Shown here: piece by piece, positions 52,894 to 60,536 of the stretch | Layout of the letters: every line of letters begins with the position of its first letter | Numbering within the stretch: position 1 is the stretch's first letter | NCBI RefSeq assembly: GCF_035958815.1 | Contig: NZ_CP108383.1 | Coordinates: 6,448,001 to 6,512,000 of the forward strand | Direction: 5' to 3' | Length of the DNA stretch: 64,000 bases | Origin: Nocardia sp. NBC_01327 | Lineage (GTDB): Bacteria > Actinomycetota > Actinomycetes > Mycobacteriales > Mycobacteriaceae | Translations under genes and position numbers: made by a program | The notes under the pieces: model-generated | What the model was told of the DNA's origin: nothing | The model's input: the letters and a program-made list of their open reading frames with translations, nothing else | Databases searched by the model: none

Positions 52894-54414
52894 TCAGCGC
52901 AGAATGTTCGCCGCCTGCGCGGCGCGCACCCAGCCGGGGAATTCATTCAGCAGCTGGGCATACAGCTGGGCGTCGGTCATGCGGTCGATATCACCGACGG
53001 CGAAGAAGCCCGCATTGTCGACTACGCGCCCGTCGAGAGTGTCGAGCTCGTGCAGGATGCCGAATCCGCTGTGGCCGAGACCGATGAACTGCCAGAACAC
53101 CGGGTACCTGGAGGCGTCCCGCATCAGGGCGGCGATCTGGGTCCGCTTGGAGAAGCCGCCGTCGGTGAAGAACAGCACGAGAGTCGGTGCGTCGCCGGGG
53201 CGTAGCGACTTCAGGACCTCCGTCATGATCGGCAGCTCGTCATTGACGCCGCCGATCTTGCTGTAGTTGATGCCGCCGTGCTTGCCCGACATATGAATGA
53301 AGGTCTCGCACCAGGCGTCGGCATCGGCAACCGTGACATTGGGCAGTTTGGCGAAGCTCTTGCCGTACAGGTAGGGCTCGAGCTGGCCGTCGTCATCGAG
53401 CTGTGTCGCCACCGGAACCATGCGTTCCACCACCCGATGCACCACGCCCGAGGCGTACTCCCGCGACATGCTCCCGGTCTTGTCGATCACCAGGATGACG
53501 CGTGCACGAATACCGTTGGCGCCCTTGGTGAGCAATACCTTCGCGACCTCTTGCTTACGCATGTTCAGCGTCTGCCGCTTCTCCAGCGACAACTTCTCCT
53601 CCCCCGGCACCGACCGCACCTGCGGCTGTTGCGAGGAGGGCGGGAACGGCGGCTGCTGGTGAAACCCTTGCGGCTGAGGCTGGAACTGCGGCGGCGGAGC
53701 CGACTGGAACTGCTGCGGCGGGGCCGGTTGAAACTGTTGCGGCGGAGGCGGAGCCGGCTGGTATTGCTGCGGCGGAGCCGACTGGAACTGCTGGGGTGGC
53801 GGCGGAGGTGACTGGTACTGCTGCGGCGGCGGCATGGGCGGCTGGAACTGTTGCGGCGGGGGCGGCGGCTGGAACTGCGGTTGCGGTGCGGGTGTCACCT
53901 CATCGTCGACCCGCACACCGTGATCGGTCACCAGCGCGGCAAACCCACCGGCGTATCCCTGGCCGACCGCGCGCACCTTCCAATCACCCACGCGCCGATA
54001 CAGTTCCAGCGCGATCACAATGGATTCACTGGTCAGCCCGTCGATCCGGTACGCGTACAACGGGTTTCCCGCGGTATCGGAGACATAGGCGATCGGCGCC
54101 GGAATGGCGCCGAAACTACTGCCCGCTCCGTCGAGGGTGATGACGGCTCGGATCTGCGCGATATCGGCCGGGATCGCCGCCGGCGACACCCGCAGCGAGG
54201 CAAGCTGCCCGGGAGCGCCCGGCTGCAGATTGACGCCGGGCCCGCTGGGCTGGTTGAAGAAGACGAAATCCGCATCGGATCGCACCTTCCCGCTCTCGGT
54301 GACCAGGAGCGCGGAAAGGTCGGCAGGCGCGGCGATCTGAACCCAGATCACCACATCGCCGACTGTCAGCGGCCCGTTCTGGCCCTTCATCAGGTTCGTA
54401 ATCGCCGTCATCAT
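52894..54414 (-). CDS. TerD-domain protein fused to a von Willebrand A domain
   Basis: 506 residues. Residues about 5-168 are a TerD (tellurium-resistance) domain, with LMKGQNGPL at the start, LRVSPAAIPADIAQIRAVITLDG and LYRRVGDWKVRAVGQGYAGGF; these bind calcium. Residues 173-270 are a Pro/Gln-rich linker of repeats. Residues about 305-500 are a vWA domain with the metal site DKTGSMS and FFTDGGF. A MIDAS-bearing vWA plus TerD resembles TerF/TerY-type partners of the Ter stress systems, but no other ter genes are nearby. ATG 54411 is an alternative start. Confidence 0.88.
   Translation of the reverse strand: MMTAITNLMKGQNGPLTVGDVVIWVQIAAPADLSALLVTESGKVRSDADFVFFNQPSGPGVNLQPGAPGQLASLRVSPAAIPADIAQIRAVITLDGAGSSFGAIPAPIAYVSDTAGNPLYAYRIDGLTSESIVIALELYRRVGDWKVRAVGQGYAGGFAALVTDHGVRVDDEVTPAPQPQFQPPPPPQQFQPPMPPPQQYQSPPPPPQQFQSAPPQQYQPAPPPPQQFQPAPPQQFQSAPPPQFQPQPQGFHQQPPFPPSSQQPQVRSVPGEEKLSLEKRQTLNMRKQEVAKVLLTKGANGIRARVILVIDKTGSMSREYASGVVHRVVERMVPVATQLDDDGQLEPYLYGKSFAKLPNVTVADADAWCETFIHMSGKHGGINYSKIGGVNDELPIMTEVLKSLRPGDAPTLVLFFTDGGFSKRTQIAALMRDASRYPVFWQFIGLGHSGFGILHELDTLDGRVVDNAGFFAVGDIDRMTDAQLYAQLLNEFPGWVRAAQAANILR
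53605..53897 (-). repeat. Coding tandem repeats for Pro/Gln-rich linker
   Basis: Imperfect repeats encoding PPPQQFQPAP/PPQQYQSPP-type units (residues 173-270 of the TerD-vWA protein). The units vary and may differ in number between strains. Confidence 0.75.
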
Positions 54415-54476
54415 GACCCATTTCGCTTCGCCCGGCCGGGCTCAACCGTACGACACCCCACCGGCGCTCGCCAGGT

Positions 54477-54887
54477 CTAGTCGTGCAGGGCACCGGGTTT
54501 GTGACCGCGGGCCAGGCGCGTGAACGCGGTGCGCAGCTGGATGATCCGCACTCCCCCGGCAATCGCCATCACCAGCAGCCCGACTACGGCCGCCACCAGA
54601 ATGGTGACACCGATCGGCAGCGCGAAATGCCATCCCAGGAACCCGATTCGGGTGCTGGTCGTGTTCTGAACCACGAATATCAGCAACACCACCAGGAATA
54701 CGCCGCCGGCGCTCAAGCTCGCCCACACGCTCCCGGCTCTCGTCCGTTTGACCCGAGCCGGCGGGGTGGTTTCGATCGGCGGCGTTGTTTCGATCGGGTG
54801 CACCGGTTCCAGGGGCGGCGCCTGCTCCCTCGGCATCGGCTCCGGCACATTCTGCACATACGACTCGTCGTGGCCTGCAGGGTTCAC
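54477..54887 (-). CDS. LapA/DUF1049-domain membrane protein
   Basis: 136 residues. Proline/threonine-rich N-terminus (with two near-identical PIETTPP units), a basic KRTRAG, then two membrane helices SVWASLSAGGVFLVVLLIFVVQNT and LPIGVTILVAAVVGLLVMAIAGG separated by TRIGFLGWHF, the LapA signature QNTxxxxIxFLxW. The C-terminus (RIIQLRTAFTRL) is cytosolic. GTG 54887 has AGGAGG six bases upstream. Function unknown, possibly envelope assembly. Confidence 0.82.
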   Translation of the reverse strand: MNPAGHDESYVQNVPEPMPREQAPPLEPVHPIETTPPIETTPPARVKRTRAGSVWASLSAGGVFLVVLLIFVVQNTTSTRIGFLGWHFALPIGVTILVAAVVGLLVMAIAGGVRIIQLRTAFTRLARGHKPGALHD

Positions 54888-54990
54888 GATGACCTCCTCA
54901 GCTCTTCCGACGCCAGACACGCGGTATGCCGCCCCGAGTCCGCGGTCTCGGGACAGGCGTCTGTAGTCGGATTGCCCCGGAAATCGACAA

Positions 54991-55989
54991 TCAATCCCGC
55001 GCTGTGCCGGGGTCGACGAGCCGCCCGTCTGCGATGAGCCCACCGGATTGTTTGACCATGCGCGCCAGCGGCACAACCTCCATGGAAACGATGGCGTCGA
55101 GGGTGCCCGCGTCCGCGGTCATGAATGCGTAGAGGTGCGACAGGTCGCGGCAGGCGACCGATGCCATCAGGTTGTGGCGGCCCGACAAGGCGGCGGCAAA
55201 TCCCACCTCCGGAAGCCGGGCGAGCGCCTCGCCGACCTCGTGCAGGCGGGCCGGGGTGACGGCGAAATAGATCTGGGCCCCGACGGTGATGCCGAAAACC
55301 TCGTGCGCCAGATCAAGATCGATGATGAGGGTCCGGCTCTGCCTCAGCACGGCCAAACGCCGGGCCGCCCGCCCCTCGCTGATTCCGGCGGCCTCCGCCA
55401 GCTGCGCGGTGGTAGCGCGACCGTCGGCCGCCAGCACGCCGAAAAACGCAGAGTCGCACGGCTCGAGCGGAATCGGCGCCGCCTCGCCCTCGGCCACCTC
55501 TTCGGCCGTGAGCAGCGTGATCTCCTCGGCGGTGAGCGCCCCGCCGAACGAGGACCAGCCACGAGAGCTCAGTCCCCGGAAGATGTGCAGTACCACCGCG
55601 GCCTCGATATCGAGCACCTGCGCCGAGCGTGGCAGCAGTCGTGTCAGCAGCAGATCACGCCGCTCCGCCGACAGCGATCGAACCGAGAACGAGACCTCCG
55701 AACCGGCGGCTGTCACTGCCACCCAGGCAATATCGTCGCGTGCCGCGAGCGCCGTCGCCAGCGACTCCGACGCATCCGGCCGGCAGCGGACCCGCACCTG
55801 CCAGAACTGGTACCCGACCGCCATCGGATTGACCATGCCGAAGATGCGCACAATCCCCGCCCGGCGCAGCCTGCGGTAGCGGCGGGCAGCCGTCCGCTCA
55901 TGGACCCCGACCACCTCCGCGAGCCTGGCGAAACTTGCCCGCGGCGCCAGTTGCAGGGCACGCACGAGCCGCAGATCGTCGAGCTCCAT
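54991..55989 (-). CDS. Double-module Lrp/AsnC-family regulator
   Basis: 332 residues with two helix-turn-helix modules, each followed by an Asn/Lrp-type domain. The first HTH is at residues 5-60 (LDDLRLVRALQLAPRASFARLAEVVGVHERTAARR), the second near 180-225 (DSAFFGVLAADGRATTAQLAEAAGISEGRAARRLAVLR). Lrp proteins are normally about 150 residues with one HTH, so this is a fused duplicate form, known among actinobacteria. Divergent from the monooxygenase-fold gene at 56142, its likely target. Confidence 0.87.
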   Translation of the reverse strand: MELDDLRLVRALQLAPRASFARLAEVVGVHERTAARRYRRLRRAGIVRIFGMVNPMAVGYQFWQVRVRCRPDASESLATALAARDDIAWVAVTAAGSEVSFSVRSLSAERRDLLLTRLLPRSAQVLDIEAAVVLHIFRGLSSRGWSSFGGALTAEEITLLTAEEVAEGEAAPIPLEPCDSAFFGVLAADGRATTAQLAEAAGISEGRAARRLAVLRQSRTLIIDLDLAHEVFGITVGAQIYFAVTPARLHEVGEALARLPEVGFAAALSGRHNLMASVACRDLSHLYAFMTADAGTLDAIVSMEVVPLARMVKQSGGLIADGRLVDPGTARD

Positions 55990-56141
55990 CGAACCCCCTC
56001 GTGCCGGATTCCTTCATCTCTAGCCATATTTTGCGACAGAAAGCCACACCGCAGCCAGTTTCAGCGCCTCCGGCGAATCACCGCCCGTCTACAACTGTGG
56101 TCACTTCAACCGTGCTCACCTCACACGCCAGGAGCGTCATC

Positions 56142-56456
56142 GTGAACATCATTCCCACCGAGAACCCGGGCCTGTTCGTACTGATCGTGCTCACCGTCCG
56201 GCCCGAGAACCAGCAGGCGCTGATCGACACCATCGGATCGGCGGGCGATCCGGCAGCAGTGCCGGGGCTGCGCTCGATCAGTCTGCTCCGCAGCCTCGAC
56301 GGCACACAGGTGATCAACCACATGCACTGGGCAGGCAGAGCGGAATTCGAGGAGGCCCGCGCCCACCTTCCCGTGATCGAAAAGACCCGAGCCGCAGCAC
56401 AACAGCTCGTCGAGCATGCCACCACCAACCTCTACGAGGTGGCCGCCCACTTCTGA
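56142..56456 (+). CDS. Antibiotic biosynthesis monooxygenase (ABM)-fold protein
   Basis: 104 residues. Dimeric alpha/beta barrel pattern: GLFVLIVLTVRPENQQALIDTIGS, GLRSISLLRSLDGTQVINHMHWAGRAEFEEARAHL. The family includes cofactor-free monooxygenases and many proteins of unknown activity. GTG 56142 with AGGAG eight bases upstream. Divergent from the Lrp regulator. Confidence 0.82.
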   Translation: MNIIPTENPGLFVLIVLTVRPENQQALIDTIGSAGDPAAVPGLRSISLLRSLDGTQVINHMHWAGRAEFEEARAHLPVIEKTRAAAQQLVEHATTNLYEVAAHF

Positions 56457-56515
56457 CGCGCACGACCGCTGGTTTTCGACGCTGTCACGCACATGAGATC
56501 GGTAGTCTCAGGGGC

Positions 56516-56968
56516 GTGCGAACATTCGTCTGGCAGGGGATCGATGAGCCGCGCATGGAGATCGTCCAGGTGGAGAGCCTCGATCGCGCTCGCGGCACGC
56601 AGATCGGGTTGGTCTACGAATTGCGCTGGCAGCTCGACGGTTCGGAGCTGATCGTCGATATCGGTGACGGGCCGGTCCGGCACAGCCTCGAGGGGGCCGA
56701 CTTCTTCGATGTGCAGCATGCGGTGTTCTTCAATTCGCTGCCCGTGCTGCGCGACGGACTGCTGCTGCCGGATGCCACGCCGCGGGACTACACCATGCGG
56801 TATGTCGATGTTCCGCAACTGACCTCGCGCCTCGCCGCGCAGCGCTACCAGCCGCGCGGCAAGGGTGTGGTCGGCTTCAGTTCCGGCGATTACAGCGCCG
56901 ATATCGAATTCGACGGGGACGGGTTCGTGACGGACTATCAGGATTACGTACGCCGACTGCACCCGTAA
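56516..56968 (+). CDS. Putative glycolipid-binding-domain protein (DUF1089/PF06475-like)
   Basis: 150 residues. IGLVYELRWQLDGSELIVDIGDG and RYVDVPQLTSRLAAQRYQP followed by YSADIEFDGDGFVTDYQDYVRRL match the pattern of the putative glycolipid-binding family as I know it. TAGTCT (56503-56508) ends seven bases before the GTG start, suggesting a leaderless mRNA. Cytosolic, with no signal peptide. Convergent with the TetR gene. Confidence 0.7.
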   Translation: MRTFVWQGIDEPRMEIVQVESLDRARGTQIGLVYELRWQLDGSELIVDIGDGPVRHSLEGADFFDVQHAVFFNSLPVLRDGLLLPDATPRDYTMRYVDVPQLTSRLAAQRYQPRGKGVVGFSSGDYSADIEFDGDGFVTDYQDYVRRLHP

Positions 56969-56984
56969 TTCGTCCTGAGAAGTC

Positions 56985-57641
56985 CTATTTGTCGACGGCG
57001 GCTTCTCTGCGGGCGAAGGCATCCGCGTGGTCGAGGCTGAAGGTGGACACCAGACGCACTGTGTGATCGACGATTTCGGCGGCGGTGCAATCGAGTAAGC
57101 CGGATTGCCAGGCGGTGATGAGTTCCACGAAGCCGCCCACGCCGATGATCGCGTCCATGTGGAGTGCGCGTTCGTCGGCGGCAGGGCCGAGAACGCGAAG
57201 GGCGCCGGCCACCACGAGACCGGCGGTGAGGCGCATGGCGTTCACTCGGCACGCTTCGAGGGCGGGACTGCCGGCGTGGTGCAGCAGCAGAATTCTGCTG
57301 TAGGCGGGGTCGGCGGACATACGGTCGGTGACGACTGTTGCTGCGATGCGGACGATTTCGGGCAGCGGGCGGTCGAGATTGTCCTCGAAGGCGGTGGCGA
57401 GGGCTTCGAGCATATCGTCGCGAACGGTTTCCCAGGCCGCCCCGAGCAGTTCGTCGCGATCGGTGAACGTCTCGTAGAAGTAGCGGTCGTTGAGGGAGGT
57501 GCGGGCGCACACCGCGCGGATCGTGACTGCGGGCCAGCCGTTTTCGCGCCAGATCTCCAGGGCGGCGGTGATCAGCCGCTGCCTGCGCTCGGTACGGCGC
57601 TCCACGGCGCTGCGCCCGCCCCACGTCTTCGGTGTCGACAC
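56985..57641 (-). CDS. TetR/AcrR-family transcriptional regulator
   Basis: 218 residues. The helix-turn-helix lies at residues about 16-60 (RRQRLITAALEIWRENGWPAVTIRAVCARTSLNDRYFYETF). GTG 57641 is chosen because it starts the domain; the frame is open far upstream through shadow sequence only. Divergent from a P450 gene with palindromic sites between, so repression of the P450 is expected. Confidence 0.87.
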   Translation of the reverse strand: MSTPKTWGGRSAVERRTERRQRLITAALEIWRENGWPAVTIRAVCARTSLNDRYFYETFTDRDELLGAAWETVRDDMLEALATAFEDNLDRPLPEIVRIAATVVTDRMSADPAYSRILLLHHAGSPALEACRVNAMRLTAGLVVAGALRVLGPAADERALHMDAIIGVGGFVELITAWQSGLLDCTAAEIVDHTVRLVSTFSLDHADAFARREAAVDK

Positions 57642-57676
57642 TGTTCCATCTTGACAAGGTCGGGGGCCGCTCACAA

Positions 57677-57717
57677 ACTGGTGACATGCGCAGTCATTGG
57701 TGACAGTCGTCACCAGT
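57677..57717. promoter_or_regulatory. Operator array between tetR and P450
   Basis: A palindrome with 7-base arms TGGTGAC and GTCACCA around AGTC (57698-57715), plus an extra half site ACTGGTGAC (57677-57685) that also pairs with GTCACCAGT (57709-57717). The three half-sites in the divergent gap fit cooperative TetR binding. Confidence 0.65.
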
Positions 57718-57764
57718 TGAGCGCGGAGCGACACGATGCGGTGTCGACCCAAGGAGGGTCCGGT

Positions 57765-59189
57765 ATGTCCACACTCATACCCGAAGCTGCTGAGCAGCAC
57801 TACAGTTCGGCACGGCCGAGCAAACGCACCCGCACTTCGACCGCGACGCTGGAGGCCTTGACGGTCGGACTCGACGTCCAGGCCGGGATCTTCGGCCGGG
57901 CCAAAGACACTGATCTGCTGCGATTCCGGGCGGGCACCCGGCGGTATGCGGTCCTGAACCATCCCGACTACGTCGACCATGTATTGCACGGGGGCCGCCT
58001 GAAGTACGAGAAGGCCTTCGAATACGAAATGCTGCGCGCGATCCTGGGCATCAGCCTCTTCACCGATGAGGGCGAGTCCTGGCAGCGGCACCGGACACTG
58101 CTCAATCCGATGTTCGCCAGACGGCATCTCCACGGGCTGCTCGATCTGATGGTCGAGCCGATCGCCGAAAGCATCGCCGCGCTCGACACCGGGCCCGCCC
58201 GCGCCGAGATCGATATGGTCGGCGAAATGGTGCAGCTGACCCTGAACGTTGTCGGCAGCGCACTGTTCGGCCAGCAGTTCGGCCATATCGCGCAACGGAT
58301 GTCGGGCCTGGTCACCGGCGGACTGCGGTTCGCCGAGCGGCTGGAGCGGCTGTTCGTGGTCGCCGCGCCACCGAAGTCACTGTGGCGGGCCGCGGCCCGG
58401 GTCGCCTTCACGCCGATTCCCCTGCCGCCGCCGCTGCGCAAGATCCAGCACATTGTGCGCACTCTCGACGCCGAGGTCTGGCGCGTGGTGACCGACCGCT
58501 ACGAAAACCCCACCGACAGTCCGGATCTGCTGAACCATCTGCTCACCGCCGCCGATTCCGAAGGAACACTGCAACTCAAGCGCGTCCGGGACGAGGCGCT
58601 CACCTTCATGCTCGCCGGCCACGAAACCACCGCCAATGCGCTGTCGTGGATGTGGTACCTGCTGGCCCTCAACAGCGAAGCCCGCGAACGCATGCTGACG
58701 GAGGTCGACACCGTCCTACAGGGCCGCACCCCGACCGTCGAGGATCTGCCGAAACTATTGTGGACCTCGGCCTGCGTGCAGGAGGCGATGCGATACTTCT
58801 CCCCCGCGTGGACAATTCCGCGGGTCGCCATCGAGGACGATGTCATCGACGGCCATCACATCCGGCGCGGCACCACGGTCATCGTGCCCTCCCACTTCAT
58901 CCACCACGACGCGCGGTGGTGGCCGGAACCGGAACAATTCGACCCGTCCCGCTTCCTCCCCGGCGCGGGCAAGGGCCGCCCCCGCTCGGCCTACCTGCCG
59001 TTCGGCGGCGGCCGGCGAATCTGCATCGGCTCGAGTTTCGCACTCATGGAATCCGTGCTCATCACCGCAATGTGGAGCCAGCACTACGTTTTCGACCTGG
59101 TCCCCGGATTTCCGGTCGAACCGGAGGCGACATTGACCCTGCGCCCCAAGCACGGCCTGCGAATGGTCGCCCGGCGTCGCGAGACGTGA
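57765..59189 (+). CDS. Cytochrome P450
   Basis: 474 residues. I-helix AGHETTANALSWMWYL, ExxR in VQEAMRYFSP, and heme-binding LPFGGGRRICIGSSFALME with the axial Cys, so the catalytic core is complete. AAGGAGG lies seven bases before the ATG. It needs an electron partner; none is adjacent. The sequence belongs with the CYP4/CYP102-like class E group (for example KYEKAFEYEMLRAILGISLFTDEGESWQRHR), often fatty-acid or alkane hydroxylases. Repressed by the divergent TetR on the present reading. Confidence 0.92.
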   Translation: MSTLIPEAAEQHYSSARPSKRTRTSTATLEALTVGLDVQAGIFGRAKDTDLLRFRAGTRRYAVLNHPDYVDHVLHGGRLKYEKAFEYEMLRAILGISLFTDEGESWQRHRTLLNPMFARRHLHGLLDLMVEPIAESIAALDTGPARAEIDMVGEMVQLTLNVVGSALFGQQFGHIAQRMSGLVTGGLRFAERLERLFVVAAPPKSLWRAAARVAFTPIPLPPPLRKIQHIVRTLDAEVWRVVTDRYENPTDSPDLLNHLLTAADSEGTLQLKRVRDEALTFMLAGHETTANALSWMWYLLALNSEARERMLTEVDTVLQGRTPTVEDLPKLLWTSACVQEAMRYFSPAWTIPRVAIEDDVIDGHHIRRGTTVIVPSHFIHHDARWWPEPEQFDPSRFLPGAGKGRPRSAYLPFGGGRRICIGSSFALMESVLITAMWSQHYVFDLVPGFPVEPEATLTLRPKHGLRMVARRRET

Positions 59190-59190
59190 C

Positions 59191-59224
59191 GACCCTCGGC
59201 ACAGCGTGCACCGCGCCGAGGGTC
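59191..59224. terminator. Bidirectional hairpin terminator between P450 and alcohol dehydrogenase
   Basis: Perfect 10-bp arms GACCCTCGGC and GCCGAGGGTC with a 14-base loop in the 47-base convergent gap. Confidence 0.75.
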
Positions 59225-59236
59225 ATGTGGCACCGC

Positions 59237-60337
59237 TCAGTCGGCGGTGGGGAGCACCAGGATCGGCTTGATGGTCGCACCGATTTCGGCGTCGTGCATG
59301 GCCGTATTGATTTCGGAGAAGGGGTACTGGCGGGAGATCTTCTCGATCGGGAACTTGCCCGCGCGATGCCATGCGATCAGCTGCGGGATGAATTCCTGTG
59401 GGTCGCAACTGCCTTCGATGCAACCGCGCACGGCCTTGCCGTTGCCGGTGAGGTGGCCGATCTCGAATTCCATGGCGGCCTCGCCGAGGCCGACCAGGAC
59501 CAGCGTGCCGCGCGGCGCGAGGGCCAGCAGGGCGTTGGCGATCACGGGGTTGGCCGCGGTGGTGTCCAGTGCGAAGGTCGCACCGCCACCGGTGGCGGCC
59601 TGCACCTGGGCGACAACGTCTTCGGCCGCACCGTCGATCACCGTCGACGCACCCAGTTCCTTTGCCACAGCGAGTCTTTCGGCGGAGAGATCCACCGCGA
59701 CCACATTCTCGACGCCGAGCGCACGCGCGGCCAGCAGCGCCGACATGCCGACACCGCCGGCGCCGAAGATCACGATGGACTCGTGCGGGGCCGGGCGCAT
59801 CACATTGGCGACCGCACCGGCGCCGGTCTGCACGCCGCAGCCGAAGGGGGCGCAGGCGACCAGATCCACATCGTCGTCCACCACCACCACATTGCGGCGG
59901 CCGACCAGTACGTGGGTGGCGAAGCTGGACTGGCCGAAGAACGCGCCCATGACCCGCTCGCCGCCGATGCTCAGCGGTGAGGTGAAGTCGGTGCGGCCGC
60001 CGGAGGTGTTCAGCATGACGAACTGCTCGCAGTACGAGGGCGCGCCGGTGGTGCACTGGGTGCACGTGCCGCAGCTGCCGTAGGTCAGCAGTACGTGGTC
60101 GCCGACCTTCACATCGGTCACGGCCGAGCCGATCTGCTCGACAATGCCCGAGCCCTCGTGGCCCAGGACGATGGGCAGCTCGGGCGGGAAGACGCTCTTG
60201 GTCACCAGGTCGGTATGGCACACGCCGGTGGCGACGATGCGCACCACGACCTCATCCGCGCGAGGCTCCTCGAGGGTGATGGTTTCGAGCGCGAGCGGCA
60301 CTTGCGCTCCACGCGCGACCGCGGCAGTGATGTCCAT
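59237..60337 (-). CDS. Zinc-dependent alcohol dehydrogenase (aryl/benzyl alcohol type)
   Basis: 366 residues. Catalytic zinc Cys in VATGVCHTDLVTK, GHEGSGIVEQIGSAV, the structural zinc set in YGSCGTCTQCTTGAPSYC, and the Rossmann motif VIFGAGGVGMSALLAARALG. FFGQSSFATHVLV is typical of the aryl-alcohol/geraniol dehydrogenase branch. ATG 60337 with AAGGAG eight bases upstream. A KstR-like box lies about 90 bases upstream, in the gap shared with an FAD oxidoreductase. Confidence 0.9.
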   Translation of the reverse strand: MDITAAVARGAQVPLALETITLEEPRADEVVVRIVATGVCHTDLVTKSVFPPELPIVLGHEGSGIVEQIGSAVTDVKVGDHVLLTYGSCGTCTQCTTGAPSYCEQFVMLNTSGGRTDFTSPLSIGGERVMGAFFGQSSFATHVLVGRRNVVVVDDDVDLVACAPFGCGVQTGAGAVANVMRPAPHESIVIFGAGGVGMSALLAARALGVENVVAVDLSAERLAVAKELGASTVIDGAAEDVVAQVQAATGGGATFALDTTAANPVIANALLALAPRGTLVLVGLGEAAMEFEIGHLTGNGKAVRGCIEGSCDPQEFIPQLIAWHRAGKFPIEKISRQYPFSEINTAMHDAEIGATIKPILVLPTAD

Positions 60338-60419
60338 CCGGACACTCCTTCCCAAAAGACGGCGAAGTGACTTCTCACGCCGATCACCTGCACCATAGGG
60401 CGGGGAACCACCTCAGATA

Positions 60420-60433
60420 TAGAACACGTTCCA
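60420..60433. promoter_or_regulatory. KstR-like operator
   Basis: TAGAACACGTTCCA matches every fixed position of the mycobacterial KstR consensus TNNAACNNGTTNNA. It sits in the divergent gap between the alcohol dehydrogenase (start 60337) and the FAD oxidoreductase (start 60537). KstR controls sterol and lipid catabolism in mycolata. Other TetR proteins may share similar sites. Confidence 0.6.
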
Positions 60434-60536
60434 CTCACCGGGGCGATACGTTGCCACATTCGGGCTGCCTGCGTAACCCCGGCCCCGCATACTCGAGACC
60501 ATCCCCCACCTTCGCGACCCATCCGAAGGAGTCCTG

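Noticed and set aside
53605..53897. Possible non-coding tandem repeat or CRISPR-like array
   Set aside because: The repeats keep the reading frame and encode a Pro/Gln linker; units are irregular and lack spacers.
57105..57764. Long plus-strand frame upstream of the P450
   Set aside because: It overlaps the TetR gene on the other strand; the P450 starts at the ATG with AAGGAGG at 57765.
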